Part shown: positions 18,235 through 27,531 of the stretch, piece after piece
Layout: every line of letters begins with the position of its first letter
Position numbering within the stretch: the first letter of the stretch is position 1
Assembly (NCBI RefSeq): GCF_900198405.1
Contig: NZ_FZMR01000004.1
Location: 1 to 64,000 of the forward strand
Length of the DNA stretch: 64,000 nucleotides
Source: Helicobacter cetorum
GTDB lineage: Bacteria > Campylobacterota > Campylobacteria > Campylobacterales > Helicobacteraceae
Direction of reading: 5' to 3'
Made by a program: the position numbers and the translations under genes
The notes under the pieces: generated by a model
Told to the model about the DNA's origin: nothing
The model's input: only the letters and a program-made list of their open reading frames with translations
The model's database searches: none

Positions 18235-20567
18235 AATATCCAACCATAATTAAAATAAATATGCATGTTTTTTGGCGTCTCACTTAATTCTACTTCGCTT
18301 ATAGTGGTGTCTTGCACGCTTTTAGCGTTGATGTTTTGCTTAAGTAAGGGCAAGGCTATGCCAATAGAAAACTTAGAATGCTTGTAGCGGTAATTAATGC
18401 CGGTTGTAAAATGGATATTCCCTAAGTTTTTATTGAGTTTAATTAGCCCATTGCTCTTATAATTATTCCATAAGCCCCTAAGACCACCAAAAATCCCAAA
18501 AACACTACGAACGCTGTCATTAGTATAACTCGTATAAAAATCTATAAGCAAATTGCTCCCCACTCCCAAACCTAATTGCGTTACTTGATTTAAAACACCT
18601 TTAAGATTTGCATTATTGTAATTAAAAAAGCCGTAGTAGGATAATCCTATATAGTCATTAAAATATTGCTGATAGCCTAGCATGGCATTAAAGCCTAGCA
18701 TAGGGGCTTTAAGGGTTTGTTCTTTGGTGCTAGTTTGAATATCATTATTATTTGCTTGATTTGAAAGTGCGATAAAAGCGTTGCTTAAATGCTCGCTAAA
18801 CATAGAACTTAAGCTTGCATTGATAGAACTTTCTGTGCGGGTGGTGCTATTATCTTGGCTAGGAAGTTGCAAGTAGCGAGATGATACGCTTACTTGAGCA
18901 TGTTGCAAACCTTGCTCTTTTTGTGCTACAACAGAGATGCTTGGAATATGTTCAAGGGGTCTGCATTCTGTTTTATTATTTACATTAATCCCATCACAAT
19001 CGTATCGTTTTGCTTTATTTTCTCCAAGCTCATGCTTTACCTTACTTACATCATCAACTACTTCTACTTGTCCTTTACCATCAAAATAAATAGGCAATTT
19101 GCCTTTAGCCCCTAATTGTATCCACGCATCAATAGTTAGAGCCGGAAAACCATCGCTTAAAGAGCTTGTCATATTGCCCGTATGAGAGCCACCATTTCCA
19201 AGTGCATATCCTTTAGTGTGTGCAAATTCATGTAAGACAACATGAGCGTTACCATATTTTTGCATACAATTTCCAACAGCAAGTTCATTAGGTGCGTCGC
19301 AATATTTATTATCTTTTAGTAAATCTAGCTTGCCAAGATTTAGAAATTCAGATTTTACAGCAAAATAACTACCTCCTGCTTTCGCCTGTCCTCGCACATT
19401 GCTTGTATTGGCAAGCACTCTTAAGCTTAGGTTTGGGGCATCAGTTCTAAACTTATCAATAACCGTTTGTGGCTCAATGATACCCCCTTTCCAACCATTC
19501 CAAAACTTAAAGGGTGCATTTCTTACCATATCTTCCCATTCTTTTGAGTCTATTACATACGCTATGCTTAAGAAAGTATTAAAATAATTTTTAGCATCTT
19601 CTGTTGTCATTTCCACTACACATGGATAAAGATTATTGGGTTTAGTAGAAACCCCTCCATTCTTACAATAACTCCAATGTTGTTCATTGCTAAAATGCCC
19701 ACTAATATTAGTTGTAATAGTATTAATGGCTTCTAAAACCCTTTCAGTATTGCCATCAGCTCCACTACCTGCCTTTATTATAAAATCTTGAGGGTCAATA
19801 GAACCCTCAAAATATTCTTTTAAATTAGGAAATTGACTAGGGTCTAGCAATACTTCTTTATCCGCACCTAGTTTGGCAATCGTAGCGATTTTAATCTCTT
19901 TTGCTTGGGAATTATCTGTAGCTCCATTTTCCAAATACTTGACTACCACATTAACATTTTCTAAATCATAAGGCAAGAAGTTTTGAATGCTGACTTTACC
20001 TTCTTTATTTTCAAGCGTGATTTTAATGGGTGCAGTAGTGCTAAAAGCACGAGAAGGGTCTGTGATATTGTCTTTCGTAAAAAGTTCTTGGCTATTAGAA
20101 GTATCAATCGCTTTTATATCTTTCTCTAGTTGCTTAATATCAGCTCCATTTTTTAAAGTAGGGTATTTTAAAACAACTTGTTCAGGCTCATCTATTTGAG
20201 GTTCATCTGCTTGGGGTTCATCTATTTGAGGGGAAGAGCTTATTTGGTCTTTATTTATGCTTGCTTGGGGTTTATTTATTTGAGAGTTATTGCTATTGCT
20301 TTGGTTATTAGGAAATGCTAATGAGGGAGGGTTACTAATTGGGGTCAATCTTTTTGCTCTTTCTCTTTGCCTAGCTTGTAATTCGCCGGTTTCAAACCCA
20401 CCCTCTACAAAAAAGCCGTCTTTTGGGTGGGCCTCTAAGTTACTCAATAACCCTACAAATACTAAAGCCACGCTTTTATTTAGCTGTTTTAAATTCATTA
20501 TAAGATTTTTATTATTTTTCAAAATATTTTGCCTTTTACTCTCTCTTTTTCTCTCTCGTTTAATCAT
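18231..20567 (-). CDS. Large outer membrane protein with HEXXH metalloprotease-like motif and C-terminal barrel
   Basis: This 778-residue protein has a long Arg/Lys-rich n-region, a hydrophobic core (SVALVFVGLLSNLEAH), a low-complexity segment with repeated DEPQ/IDEP units (about 112-132), a large middle domain and a C-terminal region ending YFNYGWIF. An aromatic final residue is typical of Helicobacter outer membrane beta-barrels. The middle holds VLHEFAHTKGY with the zinc-type HEFAH at residues 446-450, followed by GGSHTG. This is compatible with a metallopeptidase, but the third ligand is unproven. The start at 20567 has TAAGGATAA upstream; the Met at 20498 is an alternative without a good SD. 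The target is unknown. Confidence 0.72.
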   Translation of the reverse strand: MIKRERKRESKRQNILKNNKNLIMNLKQLNKSVALVFVGLLSNLEAHPKDGFFVEGGFETGELQARQRERAKRLTPISNPPSLAFPNNQSNSNNSQINKPQASINKDQISSSPQIDEPQADEPQIDEPEQVVLKYPTLKNGADIKQLEKDIKAIDTSNSQELFTKDNITDPSRAFSTTAPIKITLENKEGKVSIQNFLPYDLENVNVVVKYLENGATDNSQAKEIKIATIAKLGADKEVLLDPSQFPNLKEYFEGSIDPQDFIIKAGSGADGNTERVLEAINTITTNISGHFSNEQHWSYCKNGGVSTKPNNLYPCVVEMTTEDAKNYFNTFLSIAYVIDSKEWEDMVRNAPFKFWNGWKGGIIEPQTVIDKFRTDAPNLSLRVLANTSNVRGQAKAGGSYFAVKSEFLNLGKLDLLKDNKYCDAPNELAVGNCMQKYGNAHVVLHEFAHTKGYALGNGGSHTGNMTSSLSDGFPALTIDAWIQLGAKGKLPIYFDGKGQVEVVDDVSKVKHELGENKAKRYDCDGINVNNKTECRPLEHIPSISVVAQKEQGLQHAQVSVSSRYLQLPSQDNSTTRTESSINASLSSMFSEHLSNAFIALSNQANNNDIQTSTKEQTLKAPMLGFNAMLGYQQYFNDYIGLSYYGFFNYNNANLKGVLNQVTQLGLGVGSNLLIDFYTSYTNDSVRSVFGIFGGLRGLWNNYKSNGLIKLNKNLGNIHFTTGINYRYKHSKFSIGIALPLLKQNINAKSVQDTTISEVELSETPKNMHIYFNYGWIF
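20539..20557. repeat. Two CT-dinucleotide tracts in the signal-peptide region
   Basis: CTCTCTC, TTTTT and CTCTCTC follow each other within the first ten codons of the minus-strand surface protein. Such CT tracts in signal sequences are the slippage switch of H. pylori oipA. These are short (about 3.5 units each) and the gene is currently in frame. Confidence 0.6.
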
Positions 20568-20707
20568 GGTTTATCCTTATAGTTTATCAGTGCTATTATT
20601 GTCTTAATTTTCTTTATTTTTGATTAAATTAATTAAAAGCTATTAAAAAATAAGAGAAATAAAAGCAAAAAGCAAAAATTAGAAAAGATTGTAAATATGA
20701 AAGAAAG

Positions 20708-20729
20708 GGGGGGACAAGCACCGCCCCCA
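20708..20729 (-). terminator. Terminator of the rpsF-ssb-rpsR operon
   Basis: On the minus strand GGGGG and CCCCC pair around a 10-nt loop and are followed by CCTTTCTTT. The stem lies 14 bp after the rpsR stop and is GC-rich in an AT-rich setting, fitting an intrinsic terminator. Confidence 0.65.
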
Positions 20730-20742
20730 AAGATAAAAAGGC

Positions 20743-21000
20743 TTAGTGCTGTTTGAAAGGGTTGTCTATGACTTTTTTTCTATCCACAATATAAGGGATT
20801 AATGCCATATGACGAGCTCTTTTAATCGCTACTTCCACTCTTTCTTGCCATTTTTTGCTATTACCTGTCAATCTTCTAGGCATGATTTTATAGCGCTCTG
20901 ATAGCGTGTGCTTGAGCATGTCTAAGTCTTTGTAATCAATAAAATTGATTTTAGCCTCAGTGTATTTGCAGTAGCGTTTTGAATAGCGTTTTCTTTCCAT
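20743..21000 (-). CDS. rpsR: 30S ribosomal protein S18
   Basis: Small-subunit protein of 85 residues that pairs with S6 on the platform. Recognisable segments are [19 protein letters not shown] (residue 11 onward), the S18 core [13 protein letters not shown] and [11 protein letters not shown] (residues 61-71). SD AAGGAGAA precedes the ATG. It is last in rpsF-ssb-rpsR, 22 bp after ssb, with a terminator behind it. Homologue of HP1244. Confidence 0.98.
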   Translation of the reverse strand: MERKRYSKRYCKYTEAKINFIDYKDLDMLKHTLSERYKIMPRRLTGNSKKWQERVEVAIKRARHMALIPYIVDRKKVIDNPFKQH

Positions 21001-21022
21001 AATTTTCTCCTTAAATTAACCC

Positions 21023-21562
21023 TTAAAAAGGGATTTCTTCTTCATCTATATTGATTTCAGGCACGCTGTTTTGGTATTTAGGTGGCTGTGCCTGAGGTTT
21101 TTCTTGTGCATAAGCGTTTTGGTAATTAGAATAGCCATTAGAGGGGCTTTGAGAAAAGTTATCATGGCTTGTATAGGCGTTATTATAAGAATTAGTCCCA
21201 AAAGAAGAGTTGTCATGATGAGCTTGCTCTTCAGTAGGTTTTTTATCCATAAATTGTAAGGTATCAGCCGTAATGGTGTGGCGTGAATTTTTCTTACCCA
21301 TTTGGTCTGTCCAACTCTCCAAAGTCAAGCGTCCTTCTACAAGCACACTTGAGCCTTTGTGTAAAAATTGGTTAGCGATTTCTGCGGTGCGCCCAAACAA
21401 ACGCACATCTATAAAACAAACTTCTTCGCCTTGCGTGCCATCTTGTTTTTTAAAACGCCTATTTGTTGCTAAGCCAATGGTTGCAGCTGCTGAACCACTT
21501 GGCAAATACTTTAATTCTACATTCCTAGTCAAGCGTCCTACCATAATCACTTTGTTATACAT
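21023..21562 (-). CDS. ssb: Single-stranded DNA-binding protein
   Basis: The 179-residue protein has an OB-fold ([23 protein letters not shown], then [20 protein letters not shown] and [10 protein letters not shown]), a disordered Gln/Asn/Ser/Tyr tail and the acidic C-terminus DEEEIPF that recruits replication and repair proteins. It is placed between rpsF and rpsR as in many bacteria. Homologue of HP1245. Confidence 0.98.
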   Translation of the reverse strand: MYNKVIMVGRLTRNVELKYLPSGSAAATIGLATNRRFKKQDGTQGEEVCFIDVRLFGRTAEIANQFLHKGSSVLVEGRLTLESWTDQMGKKNSRHTITADTLQFMDKKPTEEQAHHDNSSFGTNSYNNAYTSHDNFSQSPSNGYSNYQNAYAQEKPQAQPPKYQNSVPEINIDEEEIPF

Positions 21563-21604
21563 AATTAAAGTCTCTCTTTAAAGGTCTTTCCAATTTAACA
21601 ACGC

Positions 21605-22063
21605 TTACTCGCTGTGAGCCTCTGTGCTTTCTTGCGGTTTTTCGCCATGCTCACTATGCTCATGATGATGTGTCTCATGATGATGGTGTGCATGTTCAGA
21701 TTTATGGCTTTCTTTAGCATGAGTTGGCTTTTTATTAGCTTTATCCACTAAAGAATGCCATGCATCTACTTCTTTTTTGCTAGTGTATTTAACAACAATA
21801 AAGCGTAAAACATCTTCATTAATGCGATACAATCTCTCAAGCTCTAAAATCATTGACGGAGGAGCTTTAAAATAAATCACATAATAATAGCCTCTCTTAT
21901 GTTTTTTGATTTCATAAGCCAAGTTACGCATACCCATATCTAAATTGGTCTCAATCGTTCCGCCATGCTTAAGAATGACTTCTTTATAGAAATCAATTTT
22001 TGCCTTGATTTCTTCTTCTACTAAAGTAGGTTTGAGGACAAACATCGTCTCATAATGCCTCAT
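21605..22063 (-). CDS. rpsF: 30S ribosomal protein S6
   Basis: From the ATG at 22063 (AAGGAGAATTA upstream) the protein is 152 residues and begins [14 protein letters not shown], the conserved S6 start. The frame extends 16 codons upstream but that part has no SD. The ferredoxin-like core contains [18 protein letters not shown] and is followed by a His/Glu-rich tail ([18 protein letters not shown]) typical of Helicobacter S6. It is first in rpsF-ssb-rpsR and has a hairpin in its leader. Homologue of HP1246. Confidence 0.96.
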   Translation of the reverse strand: MRHYETMFVLKPTLVEEEIKAKIDFYKEVILKHGGTIETNLDMGMRNLAYEIKKHKRGYYYVIYFKAPPSMILELERLYRINEDVLRFIVVKYTSKKEVDAWHSLVDKANKKPTHAKESHKSEHAHHHHETHHHEHSEHGEKPQESTEAHSE

Positions 22064-22085
22064 TAATTCTCCTTGTGGTTGTATA

Positions 22086-22109
22086 GCCCTTTTTTTACTA
22101 AAAAAGGGC
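22086..22109 (-). promoter_or_regulatory. Hairpin in the rpsF leader
   Basis: GCCC plus a 7-T run pairs with a 6-A run plus GGGC across a 3-nt loop, ending about 10 bases before the rpsF Shine-Dalgarno. It could be a terminator of holA on the minus strand or a control element for the S6 operon. The CCG bulge known for S6:S18-binding leaders is not evident. Confidence 0.45.
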
Positions 22110-22131
22110 AAGGTCTAAAAAACTCTGCATT

Positions 22132-23199
22132 TTATCGTAAATAGCCTTGAATTTTTATTAAATACAATAATCCTAGCTCTTTTTTACCTTGCATGCTTTG
22201 GATATGCCATAATTTAAAAATCTCAAAAACTTTCTTATATCCTATTTCTTTCAAGCGTAACGCTCGCTTAGTATAGCCATCTATTATAGCTTGTGGGGGG
22301 GCATAGCCAAGAACTTCTAAGGCGTTGACAGCCCCTGTTGTTTTAATATGGGCAAAAAATAAAAAAAGCTGGTAAAAATACCTTTCTACCCCCCTTAAAA
22401 TATCTAAATCTTTTACCCCCTCTTTAAGCAAATATTGATAAGTTGCAAGCATTTCATTTTGATTTTTGCCAAAAAGTGTCTCAAAAAGCTTTTGCAAATC
22501 CATATCCCCCGCACAGCTAGAAAGCTCTTTAATATCTTCTATGGTAATAGGGCGTTCTAAAATGGCTAATTTTTGCAAATCGCTATGCGCAATACTCAAA
22601 TCATTGTTATCAATTTCAAGCAAGGCACTTAATAAATGGGCGTTGATTTCTATTTGCAAACTTGTTGCACTCGCTTGCAAAAAACCCAAGCTTTCTGAAA
22701 GATTAGGCATAAAAAAGCGTGCGTAAGTCATTTCATCTTTTAATGAGCTTTTATGAAAAGCTTTTAATAGCGTCTCACTAAGGCGTTTGTATCTGCTTGC
22801 ATCATCACTCTTAGCCCCATAAAGCCCTATAATCAATCCATTGGCACTATGACGCTCTAAGGCTTTTAAAAAAAGACTAATATATTCTTCTCTAAATTTT
22901 TTGCGTGCTTTTTGCAAAAGTGCACTTTCAAGCTCTAAAACTACCAAACTAGGCTCGCCAAACAAAGAATCTTGCTCCAATAGAGTTAAGATTTTATCTG
23001 GCTCATAATCAGTGGTGTAAATAAGATAAGTTTCTACGCTAGGGTTTTTTTGAGCGATTAAAGAGCGGATTTTTTGCGTGTAATGTTTGATAAAAAAATC
23101 AGATTCTCCATATAGCAACACTGCTTTTGGAAGCTTTGTTTTTAAGTAAGTGTCTAAATCGTTGCGATAAAGTTTGCCTAATCTTTTATTGCGATACAT
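22132..23199 (-). CDS. holA: DNA polymerase III delta subunit (HolA-like)
   Basis: Clamp-loader delta subunit of 355 residues. It has KAVLLYGESDFFIKHYTQKI (residues 25-44), the usual opening of the AAA+-like domain 1 without a Walker A GKT, then LVVLELE, an ITIEDIKELS domain boundary and a helical C-terminal collar ending KKELGLLYLIKIQGYL. It follows rnr with no gap, so the two are co-transcribed. Homologue of HP1247. Confidence 0.88.
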   Translation of the reverse strand: MYRNKRLGKLYRNDLDTYLKTKLPKAVLLYGESDFFIKHYTQKIRSLIAQKNPSVETYLIYTTDYEPDKILTLLEQDSLFGEPSLVVLELESALLQKARKKFREEYISLFLKALERHSANGLIIGLYGAKSDDASRYKRLSETLLKAFHKSSLKDEMTYARFFMPNLSESLGFLQASATSLQIEINAHLLSALLEIDNNDLSIAHSDLQKLAILERPITIEDIKELSSCAGDMDLQKLFETLFGKNQNEMLATYQYLLKEGVKDLDILRGVERYFYQLFLFFAHIKTTGAVNALEVLGYAPPQAIIDGYTKRALRLKEIGYKKVFEIFKLWHIQSMQGKKELGLLYLIKIQGYLR

Positions 23200-25131
23200 T
23201 CAAATCCTTTGTTTAATCTCGCCTCTAATCTCGCCTGAAACTAAATCTGCTTGAGTGATTTTTATGCACACTTTTTCTAGCGTATCAAAAAGGTGTTTGG
23301 ATTTTACTAAAACTTTAGCCCCTATTAGCCTCTCTCTTAACCCTACAACAATAAATTCCTTATTTTCTAAAACCACACCCTCAAATTCTTCATTAAGATG
23401 TTCTAAAGCATAGCGAGCGAATTTGCGTTTTCTAAAATCTCTTTCAATCAAAGCCACATTTTTTTGCAACGCATTCAATTCAGCGCATAAGACTGAGACT
23501 TCTTCAAGCAAGTAAGCAAGCTTTTTATCATTTCCAAACAACAATTCTTTTAATATTCTATGCAACATTAAATCGCTATATCTTCTAATAGGCGAAGTGA
23601 AATGCGTGTAACTCTCAAATCCTAAGCCAAAATGCCCCTCATTGATAGGGCTATAGCGTGCCTCTTGCTGAGCTTTGATAATAATATGCCCTACTTCATT
23701 TTCTAACCCCCTCTCTTTGGCAAGCTCTAAAACATGGCTTAAAAAATCATGCAAAGACATCTTTTTAGAGCGTTCAAATCCATAGCTAAAAAGCTTAGCA
23801 CTCAAGCGTTTTTGCTGTTCTAAAGTGGGTTTTTCATGCACACGATAAATCCCTTGCCCCCCTAAAGCCTTATCTAAAAGTCTTGCACTCGCTTGATTAG
23901 CTAATAGCATAGCCTCTTCTATAATGCTATGGGCTATCCCCTCTTTATCCAAACACAAGCTTTCTAAACGCCCCTTATTATCTAAGCAAAGCATTCTTTT
24001 ATCATTGACAAAATCAAACCCTTTTTTTAAACGCTCTTTTCTTAGTTCTAACGCTAAGGGTAAAAAACTTAAAAGGCTTTTTTGAATGTTTTTAGACAAA
24101 GCACAAGTTGTAGAATGACTTAAAAAATCCTCTATTTCTTCATAGCTAGTGTTAGCCCGCACTTCAATAATAGCTTGAATGAGCTTAGCCTCTTGCAAAG
24201 CGTTAAGAGGAATTTCCCACACCATAGCAAGGCGCTTTTCTGTAGCCCTCAATGAACAAGCCCCTTGGCTAAGGCTAGGGGGCAACATAGGATAGACATG
24301 GTTAGGAAAATACACGCTAAAGCCCCTTGTTCTAGCCTCTAAGTCTAGCACTGAATGCAATGGCACATACGCGCTCACATCAGCAATCGCTACAAAAAGC
24401 GTGTTTTTTTCTTGGTCATAAAAAATCGCATCATCAAAATCTTTGGCATCTTTTGGGTCAATAGTGATAAAAGGCAAGCGCGTATAATCTTGGCGTTTTA
24501 CAAAGCCTTGTGCTGGCGTTTGAGAAAAACTTTGTGCCATATTTAAGGCATCGTTAGAAAATTCTGTTTTTCTACTCAAAAGGCTTAAGGATAATTTTTC
24601 ATCTATTAGAGGGTCTTCTAAAGCCCCTAAAATCTCTATAATTTTACGCTCTTTAATATCTATTTCAACCACACAATGTCTAGGCAGTTCTAATAAGGAT
24701 TTTTGGCTATGCTTTAAAATAATGGGTGTTTTTAAGGGGTCTTTGAAACTTAAAGCGACTATTTTTTGGCGGACTTTAGCCAAATAGCACACCATAGAAG
24801 AATGCGTTTTGATAGAAAGAGTGGCAATATAGCGTGCTATAGGGCGTTTGCGATTAAAATGGATAGAACACAATATAATGGCATTAGGGGCAACATGCTT
24901 AGGAAGTCCTTTAATAATGGGGTCTTTAGAGTGGTTAAATCCTAGCGAGATTAAAAACGCTCGATGCTCTTTAGCGTAATCAATTCTACCAATATCAAAA
25001 CCTTGTTTTAAAATAAGATGATTTTTTTTAATCTCTAAAACTTCTTTAATCGCACTATTTTCTAAAAAAGCTGAGAATTTTTTAGGAACACTTTTTACCC
25101 CATAGAATAACTGCGTCAAAAAGCGTTGCAT
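23200..25131 (-). CDS. rnr: Ribonuclease R
   Basis: Processive 3'-5' exoribonuclease of the RNB family, 643 residues. The catalytic domain has DPKDAKDFDDAIFYD (residues 228-242, the Mg-binding Asp cluster), VADVSAYVPLHSVLDLEA, FPNHVYPMLPPSLSQGACSL and FTSPIRRYSDLMLHRIL. The N-terminal cold-shock part is short and the C-terminal S1 domain (FEGVVLENKEFIVVGLRE) is compact, as in Helicobacter. It overlaps aroE by one base (TAATG) and abuts holA. Homologue of HP1248. Confidence 0.95.
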   Translation of the reverse strand: MQRFLTQLFYGVKSVPKKFSAFLENSAIKEVLEIKKNHLILKQGFDIGRIDYAKEHRAFLISLGFNHSKDPIIKGLPKHVAPNAIILCSIHFNRKRPIARYIATLSIKTHSSMVCYLAKVRQKIVALSFKDPLKTPIILKHSQKSLLELPRHCVVEIDIKERKIIEILGALEDPLIDEKLSLSLLSRKTEFSNDALNMAQSFSQTPAQGFVKRQDYTRLPFITIDPKDAKDFDDAIFYDQEKNTLFVAIADVSAYVPLHSVLDLEARTRGFSVYFPNHVYPMLPPSLSQGACSLRATEKRLAMVWEIPLNALQEAKLIQAIIEVRANTSYEEIEDFLSHSTTCALSKNIQKSLLSFLPLALELRKERLKKGFDFVNDKRMLCLDNKGRLESLCLDKEGIAHSIIEEAMLLANQASARLLDKALGGQGIYRVHEKPTLEQQKRLSAKLFSYGFERSKKMSLHDFLSHVLELAKERGLENEVGHIIIKAQQEARYSPINEGHFGLGFESYTHFTSPIRRYSDLMLHRILKELLFGNDKKLAYLLEEVSVLCAELNALQKNVALIERDFRKRKFARYALEHLNEEFEGVVLENKEFIVVGLRERLIGAKVLVKSKHLFDTLEKVCIKITQADLVSGEIRGEIKQRI

Positions 25132-25925
25132 TACAAGACACTTTGCATTATTTTAAAAGCCTCTTCATAGCTTATTGTGTGATGACTAAAATATTCAAAG
25201 CTCAAAGACGCTTGAGCTAAAAGCATGTTTGTGCCATCTTGAATTTCTATCCCCATAGAATGCGCTAAGGATAAAAAGGGCGTTAAGGTGTTATACATCA
25301 AATCATACGCTAATTGAGACTTTTTAAGAAGTGTTATTAAAGGCTCTGAGGCTAGAGGTAGTTTATTATCCAAGCTCGCTGAAGTGGTGTTGACTACCAA
25401 TTCAAAAGATTTTTGAGGTAAATCTTGCCAAGTTTTGCATTCACAGCCAATTTGTTTAAAAAATTCTAATTTTTCCTTAGAGCGATTTAATACGCTCACT
25501 TCTATACCTTGTTTTAATAATTCACATGCCAAAGCCCTCGCACTCCCTCCAGCGCCTAAAATAAGAGCGTTTTTAAAAGGGTATTTTAGAGTGCGATAAA
25601 ACCCAAGTGCATCCGTGTTATAGCCTATAATTTCATCATTCTCTAAAATAAGCGTATTAACAGAACCGCATTGTTTAGCAATGCCCTCCACCCTATGACA
25701 AATCTTAAAAGCCTCTTCTTTAAAAGGCAAGGTAACATTCGCTCCACAAAGTCCTAAATTCAAAAAAACTTTTTTAAGACTTTTTTCTAAAGGAAGTAGC
25801 AAGGGGTGGTAATGCCCCAAAAAACCAAGCTTATCTTTATAAGCTAAAAAACAAGCGTTATGGATTAAGGGTGATTTAGAGTGCTTGATAGGATTACCAA
25901 AAACCCCAAAAGATTTTAAAATCAT
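25131..25925 (-). CDS. aroE: Shikimate dehydrogenase
   Basis: Reduces 3-dehydroshikimate with NADPH in the chorismate pathway. The 264 residues show [18 protein letters not shown] (residues 9-26, shikimate site), [12 protein letters not shown] with the catalytic Lys, the nucleotide motif [15 protein letters not shown] (near 121-135), NRSKEK and [11 protein letters not shown]. It is followed directly by rnr. Homologue of HP1249. Confidence 0.96.
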   Translation of the reverse strand: MILKSFGVFGNPIKHSKSPLIHNACFLAYKDKLGFLGHYHPLLLPLEKSLKKVFLNLGLCGANVTLPFKEEAFKICHRVEGIAKQCGSVNTLILENDEIIGYNTDALGFYRTLKYPFKNALILGAGGSARALACELLKQGIEVSVLNRSKEKLEFFKQIGCECKTWQDLPQKSFELVVNTTSASLDNKLPLASEPLITLLKKSQLAYDLMYNTLTPFLSLAHSMGIEIQDGTNMLLAQASLSFEYFSHHTISYEEAFKIMQSVL

Positions 25926-25940
25926 CTTTTAAAGCTCTTT

Positions 25941-26507
25941 TTAATGCAAGGTCTCTTCATGGGTTATTTTTTTTAAAAGCTTAAAAAATACATAACCTTG
26001 CATAGAAGAAGAAAATTGGATTTTTGCCCAATCGTTTTTTATCTCTAAAACTTGCACGCTTTGGTCTTTTAAAAGCCCTCCAATAACCTTACCCCTAGTG
26101 CTAGGTAAGGCACGCACATTCACGCTTGAAGGAATAACCGCATAATCGCCTAAAATATGCATGTTTTCTTGCGGTTTTTCTAGGGCATTTTCTTTGATTT
26201 CTACTTGCGAATTTTCTATATTAGGAGTGGCATCTATAGAATGATCGCTTTCATCAACGCTTTGATTTTGAGATGGCGCAACTCCTTGAATAGGGGTTTC
26301 TTTTAAAGGTTTTTGTTCTATGCTCTTATCAATATTCAAATCACTATGTGTAGGCGTATTTTCTACAGCTGGGGTTTCAACCACTTCTAATGTCTTTGAA
26401 GTCTGCTTTGTAGCATAAACTCCTCCCATATATACCAACACATACCCCAATAAAAAAGCTATAAGCACCAATAAAGGTTGTGCATAAAGCCTAAAAAAAA
26501 AGTTCAT
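25941..26507 (-). CDS. Membrane-anchored protein with bacterial SH3 domain
   Basis: From the ATG at 26507 (GAGGTAGTAAAG upstream) the protein is 188 residues; the longer upstream reading lies in the purM gene and is not used. One N-terminal membrane anchor (LLVLIAFLLGYVLVYMGGVY) is followed by a low-complexity Pro/Glu/Gln linker and a C-terminal SH3_3 domain (YAVIPSSVNVRALPSTRGKVI ... WAKIQFSSSMQGYVFF). Such domains bind peptidoglycan or proteins in the periplasm. The start overlaps the purM stop by 7 bp... wait-free coupling between the two is therefore possible. Homologue of HP1250. Confidence 0.85.
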   Translation of the reverse strand: MNFFFRLYAQPLLVLIAFLLGYVLVYMGGVYATKQTSKTLEVVETPAVENTPTHSDLNIDKSIEQKPLKETPIQGVAPSQNQSVDESDHSIDATPNIENSQVEIKENALEKPQENMHILGDYAVIPSSVNVRALPSTRGKVIGGLLKDQSVQVLEIKNDWAKIQFSSSMQGYVFFKLLKKITHEETLH

Positions 26508-26512
26508 CTTTA

Positions 26513-27520
26513 CTACCTCAACACAACAAAATTTTGCGTATTTTTTAACTCTAAAGTCCCTATTACACACGCATGATTACCTAATGTTTCAAGCACCTCT
26601 AAAAGCGCCTCCTTGCCTACAATTAAAACCATTCCTATCCCCATATTAAACACTCTAAATGCCTCTTTCTCGCCCACTTGTTCTTTAAGAATAGCAAAAA
26701 TTTCAGCAAAATTTAACGCTTGCTTATGAATAACAGCGCTTAAATGCTTAGGCAAAATGCGTGCCACATTTTCTAATAACCCCCCTCCTGTAATGTGAGC
26801 TAGGGCTTTAAGATGTTTTTTGACGCTCTCTATCTCAGCCACATAAATTCGTGTAGGCTCTAACAGCACATCTATTAAAGGCTTATCGCCCAACATAGTG
26901 TGATACTTAAAATTCAAATCCTCTAATAGAATTTTATACGCCAAAGCATAACCATTGCTATGTAACCCTGAACTTTTAAGACCCACTAAAACATCGCCCT
27001 CTTTTAATGTCTTTGGGCATTCTAAATCCTTTTCTTCACAAATTCCTACTGCAAAACCCGCTAAATCAAAGTCTTTATGCGTATAAAATCCGGGCATTTC
27101 AGCGCTCTCGCCCCCTAAAAACGCTATATTCGTCATCAAACAACCTTGCGTAATACCCCGAACAACTTCTATGGCCTCTTCCTTGATTAGTTTCGCACTA
27201 GCATAATAATCCAAAAAAAATAGAGGCTTGGCAAAATGACACAATAAGTCATTCACACACATTGCCACTAAGTCAATTCCAATCGTATTAAAACGCCTTG
27301 TTTCAATAGCTAAACGCAATTTTGTCCCCACTCCATCAGCGCATGCTAAAAGCACAGGCTCTTCATACCCCTTAGGCAATTTGAACGCCCCAGCAAAACC
27401 TCCAATACCCCCTAAAACTTGCGTATTAAAAGTGGATTGTGCCAAAGGCTTAATCCATTCTACCAAAGCATTCCCTTCATCAATATCCACACCCGCTTGC
27501 TTGTATGTCTTATAAGCCAT
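26513..27520 (-). CDS. purM: Phosphoribosylformylglycinamidine cyclo-ligase (AIR synthetase)
   Basis: Fifth step of purine synthesis, FGAM to AIR. The 335 residues carry YKQAGVDIDEGNALVEWIKP (residues 6-25), GGIGGFAGAF, CADGVGTKLRLA (residues 61-72), GIDLVAMCVNDLLCHFAKPLFFLDYYA, GGESAEMPGFY, GLHSNGYALAY and HITGGGLLENVARILP, which together identify PurM unambiguously. It is full length with no frameshift. It sits between the SH3-domain gene and the peptide permease gene, adjacent genes in H. pylori (HP1250-HP1251) where, as I recall, purM is missing. The gaps are small (11 bp to oppB-like; tail overlap with the SH3 gene region), so it reads as a native operon member. Confidence 0.96.
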   Translation of the reverse strand: MAYKTYKQAGVDIDEGNALVEWIKPLAQSTFNTQVLGGIGGFAGAFKLPKGYEEPVLLACADGVGTKLRLAIETRRFNTIGIDLVAMCVNDLLCHFAKPLFFLDYYASAKLIKEEAIEVVRGITQGCLMTNIAFLGGESAEMPGFYTHKDFDLAGFAVGICEEKDLECPKTLKEGDVLVGLKSSGLHSNGYALAYKILLEDLNFKYHTMLGDKPLIDVLLEPTRIYVAEIESVKKHLKALAHITGGGLLENVARILPKHLSAVIHKQALNFAEIFAILKEQVGEKEAFRVFNMGIGMVLIVGKEALLEVLETLGNHACVIGTLELKNTQNFVVLR

Positions 27521-27531
27521 TCTTTCCTTTC

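Noticed and set aside
20708-20714. G7 tract as a contingency tract
   Set aside because: It forms the stem of the rpsR terminator and lies outside any reading frame.
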